A DNA stretch of 64,000 nucleotides, taken from Mesorhabditis belari (Eukaryota > Nematoda > Chromadorea > Rhabditida > Rhabditidae). The notes under the pieces are model-generated. The model was not told the origin of the DNA and did no database searches. It saw only the letters and a program-made list of their open reading frames with translations. Within the stretch, counting starts at the first letter, position 1, and each line of letters opens with the position of its first letter. This document shows, one piece after another, positions 55,236-64,000 of this stretch. The stretch covers positions 310,001 through 374,000 of the forward strand of contig CAUEEP010000903.1 in NCBI GenBank assembly GCA_958450365.1, written 5' to 3'. Both the position numbers and the translations under genes were made by a program.

Positions 55236-56600
55236 TAAACCTCATCGAGCTCAAGCTGATCGACCAGGAAAGCAAGAGTCTTGGTCGTATTATCTAAAAT
55301 GGAATTATAGAAAATTATTGCGCAATGATCTTGAAGCCATAAGTTCTGTTTTCTTTTCAATTTTCAAATTTTACTGCTTACCAATTGTTGTTCCCACTTT
55401 CTGGACTCTTTCACCGCCTCCACCAAAGAGCATTCGATCCTTCAGCTTTTGAACTTTTTCCTGATTGATGGTTCCACTTGTAAAATCCGTATACATTTTC
55501 CGCATTTCCTGCATCATTTCACGCTTCTCTCGATCGAGCGGGCCGAGTAGCTAAACTTTGTCTTAGCTAGAAACCCATTCTTTTTTCTGTACCAGAGCAG
55601 CGAAAGGTTTTTGGCTGGTAAAATGGAATTACTTAACTTTTTAAACCCACCTCTGTTCTGAAAATTTTAGCATACAAGAAGGCTAGATAATGCCCTAGAG
55701 CATAGCCGGTTGCGATGATTTTCTTGATGGTTCCATCTTTTTTCAGGTTAAGCCCAACTTTTGTGTAAATATCTCCAATAATCTCCGCATTCCACTCATG
55801 TTCCAAAAGTTTGAATTTTGTTTTATTATTTAACTTTGAATACTCACCTTCATCTTTCAACGAACGTGACACCTCACTTGCCATTTTTGAGGCTTTATCG
55901 CCTGAACGAAGTTCGTCAACCATAGCATTGATATGCTTTTGAATAGATCTAGTCTAAATTCTTTAAGTTTACATTGCTGTCCAATTGAACCCACCAGCTT
56001 TTTGATACGATACTTAAAAAAGTTTGGAGTGGTTTATTTCGAATCTATCATTGCGAGCATCTAAACTGTGGGAAATCAATTGAATTGATTTCGAAAAGCT
56101 ACCTGCTTGGCCAAATCATATTTCAGATCTGTTGGATTGAAAAAGTAACACACGATTGTCTTTTCTTTTCGTCTTTTCGTCTTTCCTTTGAACGTAAATT
56201 GAGCCAGATGTAAAGTGGATTCAGGTCTGATGAGTGGATGGTTATCCTCGTTATTCCTCGGCTTCTTGAAGCTAGAAAAGTAAGACTACGATATTTGAAA
56301 GTAAACCTATCGTTAGAAAGAGCTAATGCTCTAAAACACTTTACACTTACATCCAGATCAAGCCGAGCTCAGCGTTTTCATCTTCTTTGGCTAGCCTTAG
56401 TGTTTTTTCTCAAATTGCCTTCTCTTCCGCATTTCCTAACGATTTATTCATCTAAAATGTTTTTTTACAAGACGCCTAGTATTGTTATTATTATATAGAA
56501 GAATTCTGCCGGAAGAAATTCTCTTTCATCATTGCTGAACCCTGAAGCATCACAGGAATGACATGCCCCAGATCATCTATAACTTTTGACATTTTTTAAA
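55236..56600 (-). CDS. Uncharacterised multi-exon gene
   Basis: Exons read on minus: near 56592-56515 (MSKVIDDLGHVIPVMLQGSA), 56395-56350 (LRLAKEDENAELGLIW, GTAAGT donor), 56270-56110 (FKKPRNNEDNHPLIRPESTL ... FFNPTDLKYDLAKQ), 55955-55655 (TRSIQKHINAMVDELRSGDK ... WNAEIIGDIYTKVGLNLKKD and ATGYALGHYLAFLYAKIFRT), 55550-55385 (LDREKREMMQEMRKMYTDFT ... LKDRMLFGGGG) and 55300-55236 (NTTKTLAFLVDQLELDEV, TAA). The last junction (GTAAGC donor, CCATTTTAG acceptor) is in phase. One TGA lies in the second exon reading near 56415, so the 5' model may be wrong or the gene disrupted. Mostly helical and charged; no known domain recognised. Confidence 0.5.
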
Positions 56601-56789
56601 CTTATAAAGAGTTTAAAACTTATAAACTTATAAAACTTAATTTTTAAAACTTATAACTACCAGACGTATTGTTTGGTAAAAGTCTTGCTCTTGTAGTGGA
56701 ACAAACTGTTTTTCCTGAATCATGAAAGCTTCTTATTGTGAAGGCTAAAAGTAACCATTTTTGAGAAGTACTTTGAAAAAGACTTGTTC

Positions 56790-57766
56790 CCTAGACATTT
56801 CTCTAGACAAATACCCTATCCTTTTCCTTAAAAAAACCCACAAATCTGCCTGCAACTTCACCATTTCGGCCGTTTTGTTTTCCTGTTCAAGTTGTCTAGA
56901 GAGGAATTGATTGGAATGGATGTTTTAGGAATGAAAAACTGTTTTCTCAAGTCACAGTCTACAAGAGATACAACTCACATTTGGGTTTCGAGGTCAGAGT
57001 TCTTGCTCTGCAACGCGGTGATTTTCCCTTCGAGCTCTCCAATCTTGGCTTTTCCGTCTCTCACTTCCGTTCTTCTGAAAAAAGTTCGCATTTTAACTAT
57101 ATATTGAGCTTGTCAAAAAAGAAAGTGACAAAATTAGTACAGTTGGGTTTCGAGATCGTCGTTCTTCCTTTTCGTCTCGGCGATTTTCCTTTCCAATTCT
57201 CGATTGCTCTCCCTTCCATCAACCAAATCAGCGTCCAACTTTGCGTTTTTCCCCATTAAATTCTCCTCGATTTGAGCCATTTTTGCTGTCAATCGACTCA
57301 TCTCGACGTCTTTGTCCTTTGTTTCGTTCCGCTCTCTTGCGCTGAATACTCAAATGACTCACTACTCAAAATCCAAAAAAGATGAATTGAATTCTTCAAG
57401 ATTTCTTGATTTCACCCACATTTCCGTCTGGAGTTTGAGGATGTTTCCTCGAGTCTCGACGAGTTCTTGTTGGATTTCATTCCTAAAAAGAATTGCCATT
57501 GAGACACTCAAGCCTATTTCTTGTTTATTCTTTCAAATTCGCTCTATTGATTGGCTTGGTTGAAAACATAGTTATTTGAAGAGAAAAGAATACGTGAATT
57601 GATCCAATTGATCGCTTTGTTGAATCGAGGAAGAAATTTGATGAGAAAGAAGGAGAATCGTGATGACTAGACCGACGGCCATCACACCCGTTCCGCTGAA
57701 TTGGTTGATTAGTTTTGAAATTCGGGAAAATGGGAAGAACGAATGAGGTGACGATGCGATCAACAA
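56790..57766 (-). pseudogene. Coiled-coil C-type lectin, copy E, lacking the lectin domain
   Basis: The signal exon is intact at 57766-57572 (INQFSGTGVMAVGLVITILL). Rod exons follow to about 56960, with the same coils as copy D (QTSDPETQM-type end near 56985). At about 56800 the sequence stops resembling the family just as the CTLD exon should start, so the recognition domain is missing. Probably a truncated copy from the duplication shared with 47-50.7 kb. Confidence 0.6.
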
Positions 57767-57779
57767 GTATTTTTTCGCG

Positions 57780-59790
57780 GAAAAGAGCCTTTAAGAGCGC
57801 TGAAATTGTTTAGAAAAGCGATCGTCTTCCAACTGACGATTGACTCATTAAGTCCTTGAAACAATCGCTTCGAATTGAACTTCGTGCAAAAAAAGTAGCA
57901 TTTCGGGAGAAAGAAAGCCGTCAATTCGTGATGAATAAATCAGGAGACTACTTTCTGGGAAGGTCAACTGAATGTGCTGCCCAAATCACATGAGCCTTAG
58001 ACCAATCGACGCAGAGTTTCACACTGATCATGATGCTTTTCTTTTTGGTTACACGCTTTCAAAAGTCGTGTGAGCGTTTAAAGTTTTGTAAGGAGTTCAG
58101 AACAGGAGCGACAGTAAGGACATTAGAGCCCAGTCTTCCGCAGCAATGACGGCGGTGGCCGAGTGGTGGTGAGTTAGGACGCAAGGCGAGGGCTCTCCGG
58201 TTCGAGTCCAGGAGCTGAATGTCTTTTTTCCTTTTCTTAGGTTTTAATGCCTTGTGGTACACCATTAATACGGATAAGTAGACCCGACCGTTCCCATCAA
58301 ATCGCCACAATTGTTCTTCAATCCCCGCGGGAAAGGCTATCTACCTCCCCCGCGGCGTAAACAATTTTTCCCTTTATAATGCAAATTTTAGAGCCTTTTT
58401 GATTTCTCTAACTTCAAAATTCAAAGTTGCTCAAGATGTCATCATTGTTGATTGTTGTTTTGGTTGTTCTATGTTTTTTACGTTGTTTTGTGTTAAAGCA
58501 GAACAAAAAGCATAACTAAACGAAGCTTCTCTAAAACGGGGACTGCTCAAGGCATTAAAATCTATGAAGAGAAAAAGACAATCAGCTACCAGACTCGAAC
58601 CTGAGAGCCCCCGCCTTGCCTCCTGGAACCAGCATCATGATCAGGAAATTTATCGAGGGCACTGAGACTGAGAAGCAATGAGTGAGAAATTTGGAGAGAT
58701 TTTGAACTTGAGTGATGTTAACTCGGATGAGGAGTAGCTATCTCAAATCAAATTTCTCAAATCGAAATCGAGACAAAGAAAGAAGATCACAAAAGTCTTG
58801 TGACATTGAGGCATCAGGATGACGAGGTTGGTTGTAGAATCTCTGGAATCTTCCTTTCCCTCCTCGATGTCTTCAGAGCATCTCTTCTTTTCCAAATCTG
58901 CAGAAATGCCGGAAATGACTGAAGAATTGCCTGAAAAGAATGTCAAACGCATAGAAGAATCGGCCATCTTGTTGAAGAAAATCGCCCAACTCGAAGCCGA
59001 TTTGTGGGTTTTTCGCCAAAGCTTTGCTTCTATCAAAAAAAGTCTTTAATTTAATTTTGAATTTTCTCGAAGTACAAGTGAAAATTAAAGGAAAAGGCTA
59101 CTAAATAAGCAGAATTGATGAGAGAAGACCAAATCAAACAAGAAATTTGTTGCCAAGCAAAATACGGATTTCTTACCAAATAAAGAGAAAGGAGGGAAAT
59201 GGGCATTCCTTTAGTCATCATTCGTCAACCAAAAACAATCAATATTCATTTCAGCGAAAACTGAAAACGAAAACTGCGACAAAATAACAATGATTTGGGG
59301 CAAGAAATAGAATGAGAACACTCGGTTTTCCGCAATAATTTACCAATACTTAGACTACCAGGATTAGAGAACTTTTATTAGCGGCTCTTCCCCACAGTAT
59401 TGCCTTTTTCCGTCATTTTCGAAATAGCAGACTCTTGGTCAAAAGCAATTCGTTTGACTGATAGTTCTTTGATTAAAACTAAAGTCGATTCTCGTTGATC
59501 TCTATTATAAAGGTCTTTAGACACTGTCGTCACTATGCTTGAATCAGTATTTTTTCATTTTTCAAGCAAATTCTTGTACGCTTTGGTGACATTTTCTTGA
59601 TTCTTTACGAAGTTCCATCAACATTTCACATTAAGACATTCGTTGCAGCTACGATCATCTTCGCCACTCATTAAAGCTGCCTGGATTGTTTCCATTTGTC
59701 GAGTCATTTCGGGTAGTTCATTAAGCAAATCTATAGAAAAACTAGTGAATATAAAGGCAATTCATCCACCTTGAAATTTTGTTGACGTAG
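57780..59790. repeat. Direct duplication unit, second copy (matches 49.0-50.7 kb)
   Basis: Same order as the first copy, with an additional full SINE family-2 element (58150-58288, +) and a SINE tail (58552-58640, -). The MSEKFGEILNLSDVNSDEE exon at 58678 now has TAG. The rod 5' exon at 58820-59005 (RIEESAILLKKIAQLEADLW) remains open. The reversed 5' module is at 59050-59165. Confidence 0.6.
58150..58288 (+). repeat. tRNA-derived SINE-like element, family 2, full copy
   Basis: A box TGGCCGAGTGG, B box GGTTCGAGTCC, then the body CTTTTTTCCTTTTCTTAGG and TTTTAATGCCTTGTGGTACA. Matches 20845-20986 in reverse. The long stretch between the boxes recalls a class II (Leu/Ser-type) tRNA ancestor, which is inference. 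Confidence 0.65.
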
Positions 59791-59839
59791 TACGTAGCAT
59801 AGTTATGTGTACATGTTGGGCATTTGACTTGATAAGCTT

Positions 59840-60290
59840 TGAATGCTTGTAAGTTTTCGGTCATGTCTTCAAACAGGATTCCATGCCAATCGAAGCCCAC
59901 ATTGAAGAGCAAACGATTTCTTCAAACGACTGAGAAGGTTTTTCGGTTGTGTAGATTGACTGACTCAATAAATTTGAACCAGACTTTTCTTATTTTGAAC
60001 GGCCCAAAGAGCAGAAACGAAATGGAAAAGTTCGTCGAGCAGAGAAAAGCCACCAATCTCAACACCAATGTTTGTTTCTCCGAAAATTGGACAGAATCTG
60101 TATCGAAAGTTCTGGGGGAATCGTTCGAAATCATTGGATAATCTCTTTCGAGGAGCACAACAAATACGGACGATTGGAGAATCAATTCCTGTTCTCCACG
60201 AACACCATTACGGCTCATCTTTCCAAAAAGAATCGACACATTGAGCCGTTTCAAACTGAAATTCCCTGTCATTTGTAAATCGTTATTTAC
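59840..60290 (+). repeat. Coding-like fragment shared with 35.4-35.7 kb
   Basis: Two overlapping frames look protein-like: RNEMEKFVEQRKATNLNTNV then CFSENWTESVSKVLGESFEI, and in another frame SFEEHNKYGRLENQFLFSTN. A frameshift near 60140 would link them. The 35.4-kb copy has the same break. I cannot name the family. Confidence 0.35.
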
Positions 60291-60420
60291 TCAATTCAAT
60301 TTACTGTACGGCAGATGTGAGCCAACTGTTGTCATTGGGTGAATAAACAATTGTGTTTCAAAACGTTTCTCAACGTTCTCAAATCATTTTTGTTTTATAG
60401 CAGTTTTCGTTTTCAGTTCA

Positions 60421-60930
60421 GATGACAAACCCCTATTTTGCTTGGAATTTCTTGCTTGATTTTGTCTTCTCTCATCAATTATGCCTCTTTAGTAGCTGTT
60501 TCCTTTAATTTTCACTTGTTCCTCGACAAAATTCAGCCATTTTGTAGGCATCCAATCGTCTAGCAACCGAAATGGACAATCTCTCGAATCTTCCTCCTCG
60601 ATGTCTTCAGAGCATCTCTTCTTTTTCCAAGTCTCCAGAAATGCCCGAAATGACTGAGGAATTGCATGAAAAGAGCGCCAAAATCGCCCAACTCGAAGCC
60701 GATTTGTGGGTTTTTCGCCAAATCTTTGCTTCTATCAAAAACAGTCTTTAATTTAATCGAAGATTTTAGGGAAGAAATGAAGAAGGACAAAGACATCGAG
60801 ATGAGTCGATGGACAGCAAAAATCGCTCAAATCGAGGCGAATTTGAAAATCGCGAAGATGGAGGCTGATTTGGTTGACGGAAGGGAGAGAAATCGAGAAT
60901 TGAAAAGGAAAATTTTCGTTTAGAAATTAA
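60421..60930 (+). pseudogene. 5' part of a coiled-coil lectin gene
   Basis: Includes the 5' module (60421-60570), a first exon MDNLSNLPPRCLQSISSFSK ... EKSAKIAQLEADLW (60571-60708), an intron, and a rod exon from 60773 (EEMKKDKDIEMSRWTAKIAQ ... MEADLVDGRERNRELKRKI). A stop follows at about 60921 and the CTLD never appears, so it is a 5' fragment. Confidence 0.55.
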
Positions 60931-61234
60931 GTCAAATTCAAATATCTTAGGGAAGGGAATTAAATACAAATTTAAGCAAAGACATTTAAATTCAAATTAA
61001 CGGAGATCAAATTTCACTTTCATACACGTAGTAGACAGAATGAGTAAATCAACAACAAGACACAAGAAAGAATCATGAAAAACTGGCATCGACCGCAAAA
61101 ATTTAAAAGTTTGGATTTGATAAACCTCAGACTTTGAGATTAGTTAATGCTAGCTTAAAGGCAAAAACAGGATTTAAAGCACGTAAAGGCAATGTAAGGC
61201 CAGCAAAAAATAGCAATAAAACATCAATGATCGA

Positions 61235-62224
61235 TCATTTCATCGGGTTGATGTAGAAGGCGAAAAATTCATCAAAGGACAACATGTAGATGCAATCTCG
61301 CGTCGCATTGATATTTTGTCGAAACACAGAGTCTTCATCGTCGAGGCGGGTGTAACTGCTTCCCATCCAACGATCGTTTGCCAATGCAACGAATGGTTGA
61401 CGATTTTTCCCCTTGATTTGTTTCATTCCTGGATATTCCGTGAGAAAAGCAACGATTGTAGCCTTCACATCGTCCATATAATCAAAAATTCTCACAATCG
61501 CTGCGGGGTTTTTGCTCGGAATTCCGTGGCCAACAATCCTTTGAATGGCCGGAACGATGAGACTTTCCTTGCAACAATCGATTACAACATATTTGATGTG
61601 GGTCTTTATCAAAGCATTGTGGTAAAACTGAAATTCATCATCATCTTGACAATCAAATTCGACCATTTCACATTCGTTGAGTTGAGCCTCAATGAAATGC
61701 CCAAAAAGATCTTTTTTTGATGGAGCTTCTTGAAGGAAGCTGGGAAGACTCGCGTATCCCTTGACCTTGAATGACAAATGAGAAAGCAAATCCAGGCGCC
61801 AAGGCGAACAGTTACCCAAATAGAGTGAATTCACTGCCTCAAGTTGTATCATAAAAGAGGCGTGGTCCTCGTCGATTGGACTGTCGTAAAAGCGACTCAC
61901 TCTCAATTGATTGCACGAGCGAATGTTTTTGATGAAAGGAAAATGACGAATGACACCCAGATTGACCTTAAGTGACTCCGAATTCAGCTTCCTGATGTTG
62001 ATTGCTTCAATTCCTTGTGGATCAAGCCCAAATTCAATCGTATCCACATGATGTCCAGAAACGATCGACGGTCGAGTCGAAATCATTGATTGGAATCCTT
62101 GATTGACTTTCACCAATTCAATCACATCTTCTGCGTTCAATTGCTCCAACACCTCCAACTTCAGATCGAAGCAAAGACGTTCGATCGGAAAGCTTGTCAG
62201 ATTTCGCATCTTGATTCGCGCCAT
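61235..62224 (-). CDS. F-box-like protein, single exon
   Basis: 329 residues uninterrupted. The start MARIKMRNLTSFPIERLCFD continues with LKLEVLEQLNAEDVIELVKV and NQGFQSMIS, matching the F-box pattern (L..LP.ELL..IL..L...D+......), which binds Skp1 in SCF ubiquitin ligases. The remaining roughly 270 residues, which should bind a substrate, are leucine-rich with repeated short strands (IEFGLDPQGIEAINIRKLNS, ESLKVNLGVIRHFPFIKNIR), as in nematode F-box families. A TTTACAG acceptor lies 5 nt before the ATG, suggesting a 5' UTR intron or leader trans-splicing. Such families are large and fast-evolving in nematodes. The substrate is unknown. Confidence 0.7.
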   Translation of the reverse strand: MARIKMRNLTSFPIERLCFDLKLEVLEQLNAEDVIELVKVNQGFQSMISTRPSIVSGHHVDTIEFGLDPQGIEAINIRKLNSESLKVNLGVIRHFPFIKNIRSCNQLRVSRFYDSPIDEDHASFMIQLEAVNSLYLGNCSPWRLDLLSHLSFKVKGYASLPSFLQEAPSKKDLFGHFIEAQLNECEMVEFDCQDDDEFQFYHNALIKTHIKYVVIDCCKESLIVPAIQRIVGHGIPSKNPAAIVRIFDYMDDVKATIVAFLTEYPGMKQIKGKNRQPFVALANDRWMGSSYTRLDDEDSVFRQNINATRDCIYMLSFDEFFAFYINPMK

Positions 62225-62264
62225 TCTACCTGTAAATAAAAAGAATTAGTCTTTGTAAGGAGCA

Positions 62265-62385
62265 CCTCAATGCACTGGATCACTTTCAGCATTTTCAATA
62301 GTAAAAGCTTGCTTTCTAAACCTTGAATGATGAATTTCCAATAAGAGATTTGTCAAAATGCTAAAAGTGATCCATTGCACGGTTC
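62265..62385. repeat. Hairpin upstream of the F-box-like gene
   Basis: TGCACTGGATCACTTTCAGC at about 62272 pairs with GCTAAAAGTGATCCATTGCA near 62381, giving a 25-bp stem with about two mismatches and a loop of about 60 bases. It could be a MITE scrap or a small-RNA precursor. Confidence 0.55.
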
Positions 62386-62389
62386 TAGT

Positions 62390-63500
62390 ACCAAAAAAGA
62401 TAGAAAACAAAAGAAATAAGCATAAAATCCTGTAATCTAGTGGAATTTAACAAAACCAAAGTCTATTTTGTACCTTATTGAGTGATATGTCGCACGGTAT
62501 TGTATTAAAAATGTTAGAAACAGCACAAAAACACTGTGATCAAGACAAATGAATTAAAAAACTAATATTTTAAACCGGTGAGGCGCATTGAGATGGGGTG
62601 TAGTAAGTAAAATCGGGCGGATTTGTCAAATTCTAATCATTTAGCATTAAGAAATGGCGTTTAGTTGAGAAAATTGGGAAATTCTAGAATTTTAAACGTT
62701 TTAAAGCTTTGCGAATATGAAACTTGAAAGAATGAAAAAATTTTGCACCGTATGCTATAATAAATGTGAATAACAGGACAAAAACACCGAAATCTATGCA
62801 GATCAAAGAATGAAGAATTTTGTCAAATTCTTCGGTTAAATCCTAGCAGTTACAGTAGGTTTTCCGACGAAACCTACCGTAATCCAGAGCATCCACGATA
62901 TAATTTACACACAACGAAGCAAAAAAAACCAAAACACTCAAATTTCCTCTAAAATTGTAACATTTTACCTTTTTACCTTGTAACCTTTTTACAACGTGCA
63001 CAAAATCATATTTTAAACAGGTAAAGTTCTTTAAAATGGGTTCTATTAGGTGAAATATGCCGGATTTTTCAAATTCTAATCATTTTGCATTAAGAAATGG
63101 CGTTTAGCTCAACGCCGGAACTACTACTTCGAAAGCTCAACTCTAAATTTTAAGTTGTAATCGAAATTTGCTGAAAATCATAGAAACTCTTTGGAAGATA
63201 AAGTTTTTTTACAAGTTTTCTGTACCAGCTTGGCTAGAAATAACTCTTTATTCGAATCGGATATCACAGGCTCAATAACCATTATCGTTGTTGTAAAAAA
63301 AGACAGTTAAAGCAGAAAAGAAAGGTATGGAATCTAGAATTGACTCAACTAAAACAAAAAAGACACATAGTCAAACGATGAAAATGAATTTCTTATGTAT
63401 CCGTAACAAGTTGAATTCAAAATTTCAACTCGTCTAGTTCTTGTCAAACCCGATACCCACGTTTTGTATCTCTTTCCATGGCTTCAATTCTTCAACCGGT
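62390..63500. repeat. Intergenic DNA with a 50-bp direct repeat
   Basis: CAAATTCTAATCATTT(A/T)GCAT followed by TAAGAAATGGCGTTTAG occurs near 62617 and 63070, about 450 bp apart. A small hairpin, GTAGGTTTTCCGACGAAACCTAC, lies near 62857. No gene recognised. Confidence 0.55.
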
Positions 63501-63549
63501 CATTTTAAGGTTAACGTCTCGAAATCATGATAAAAATCTAAATTTCGGT

Positions 63550-63900
63550 GTTCAAATAGCTCTCATTTTTTTACTTGTTTGGATACGGTTGTTCGAACTC
63601 CAAATTCATTTTTGACCGAATCAATAGACTCTTTTTTAGATAATTTATTGGTTGTTCGATCGGCACCTCAGCTCCCAAGTTTGTTCTTGTACGAGAGCCG
63701 GTTTCTTTCAACGCTTTGTAGTAGTTGTTCCAAGCTTCCTCGTGAGTTAATCATTTGGTTTTCGTCCTTGAAAATTCATTAGAAATTAGCATTGCTCTTG
63801 TAATAACACACCTCCAATCTCTGAAAAGCAAACGGCGATGGAAATCTTTGACTTTGGGCGCAATGTGGATCTCCAAGGTTGGCCAGAAAAGTTGGGGAAC
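63550..63900 (-). pseudogene. Possible Tc1-like transposase scrap
   Basis: The minus strand near 63850-63680 reads WRCVITRAMLISNEFSRTKT and EAWNNYYKALKETGSRTRTN, loosely like the DNA-binding part of a Tc1-type transposase, with stops between. Weak. Confidence 0.2.
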
Positions 63901-64000
63901 TTTTGGACGGTACCTAGGAAATTAAATTCCGTCGACCTTAAGATCTTTTAGGCAATAAAATTCAGACAACCTTAAACATTTTGACGTTTCAACAGCAAAC

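Noticed and set aside
1..64000. CRISPR array, rRNA, prophage or bacterial operon
   Set aside because: No regular spaced repeats, rRNA-like blocks or dense intron-free genes; the intron structure is eukaryotic throughout.

Overview
The window looks like AT-rich genomic DNA of a free-living rhabditid-type nematode. The evidence is the many short introns (about 35-100 nt) with GTAAG/GTGAG donors and TTTCAG/TTTTAG acceptors, expanded C-type lectins, an F-box-like gene, a possible serpentine receptor, and several mariner and pogo/Tc5-type elements. No bacterial, plasmid, CRISPR or rRNA features were seen. I could not identify the species. Most single open frames are only exon pieces, so the gene models were built by reading splice sites and phases by eye.

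The dominant theme is an amplified, rearranged family encoding a signal sequence or anchor, a long coiled-coil rod and a C-terminal C-type lectin domain (CTLD). Copies or parts lie at 1-1733 (+), 6888-7784 (+), 14974-17211 (-), 33109-35156 (-), 47028-48986 (-) and 56790-57766 (-). Loose 5' coiled-coil pieces lie at 49.6-50.0, 58.7-59.05 and 60.6-60.9 kb, and smaller fragments are scattered. Direct and inverted duplications link them: 2.2-3.84 kb is inverted at 31.0-32.67 kb, 13.5-15.05 kb is repeated at 19.1-20.7 kb, and about 48.9-50.7 kb is repeated at about 57.5-59.8 kb.

Between these copies sit other genes. The best supported is an intact 8-exon, 318-aa secreted double-CTLD gene at 27990-29996 (+), where every splice phase agrees. 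Next is a protein kinase at 23046-26841 (-) that appears to continue into a roughly 560-residue region I do not recognise. A single-exon F-box-like gene lies at 61235-62224 (-). Weaker models are a 7TM-receptor-like gene (9.86-11.58 kb, -), two small secreted peptides (about 12 and 12.7 kb), an ADP-ribosyltransferase-like gene with a probable premature stop (51.57-53.03 kb, -), and an unrecognised multi-exon gene (55.24-56.6 kb, -). At 36.0-37.7 kb (-) two spliceosome genes lie in tandem as internally deleted remnants: SmF, then CWC22/LET-858.

Mobile DNA is abundant: a decayed CR1/jockey-type LINE (3.85-6.7 kb); two nearly complete mariners with TA duplications (38828-40088 and 42834-44140) and two mariner fossils (13.0 and 53.7-54.2 kb); an internally deleted pogo/Tc5-like element with 20-bp perfect inverted ends (45101-45574); a decayed transposase (8.74-9.08 kb); a Ty3/gypsy-type pol remnant (38400-41438) split by a mariner; and two families of tRNA-derived SINE-like repeats. 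The region reads as a fast-evolving recognition-gene territory broken up by transposons and fold-back duplications.
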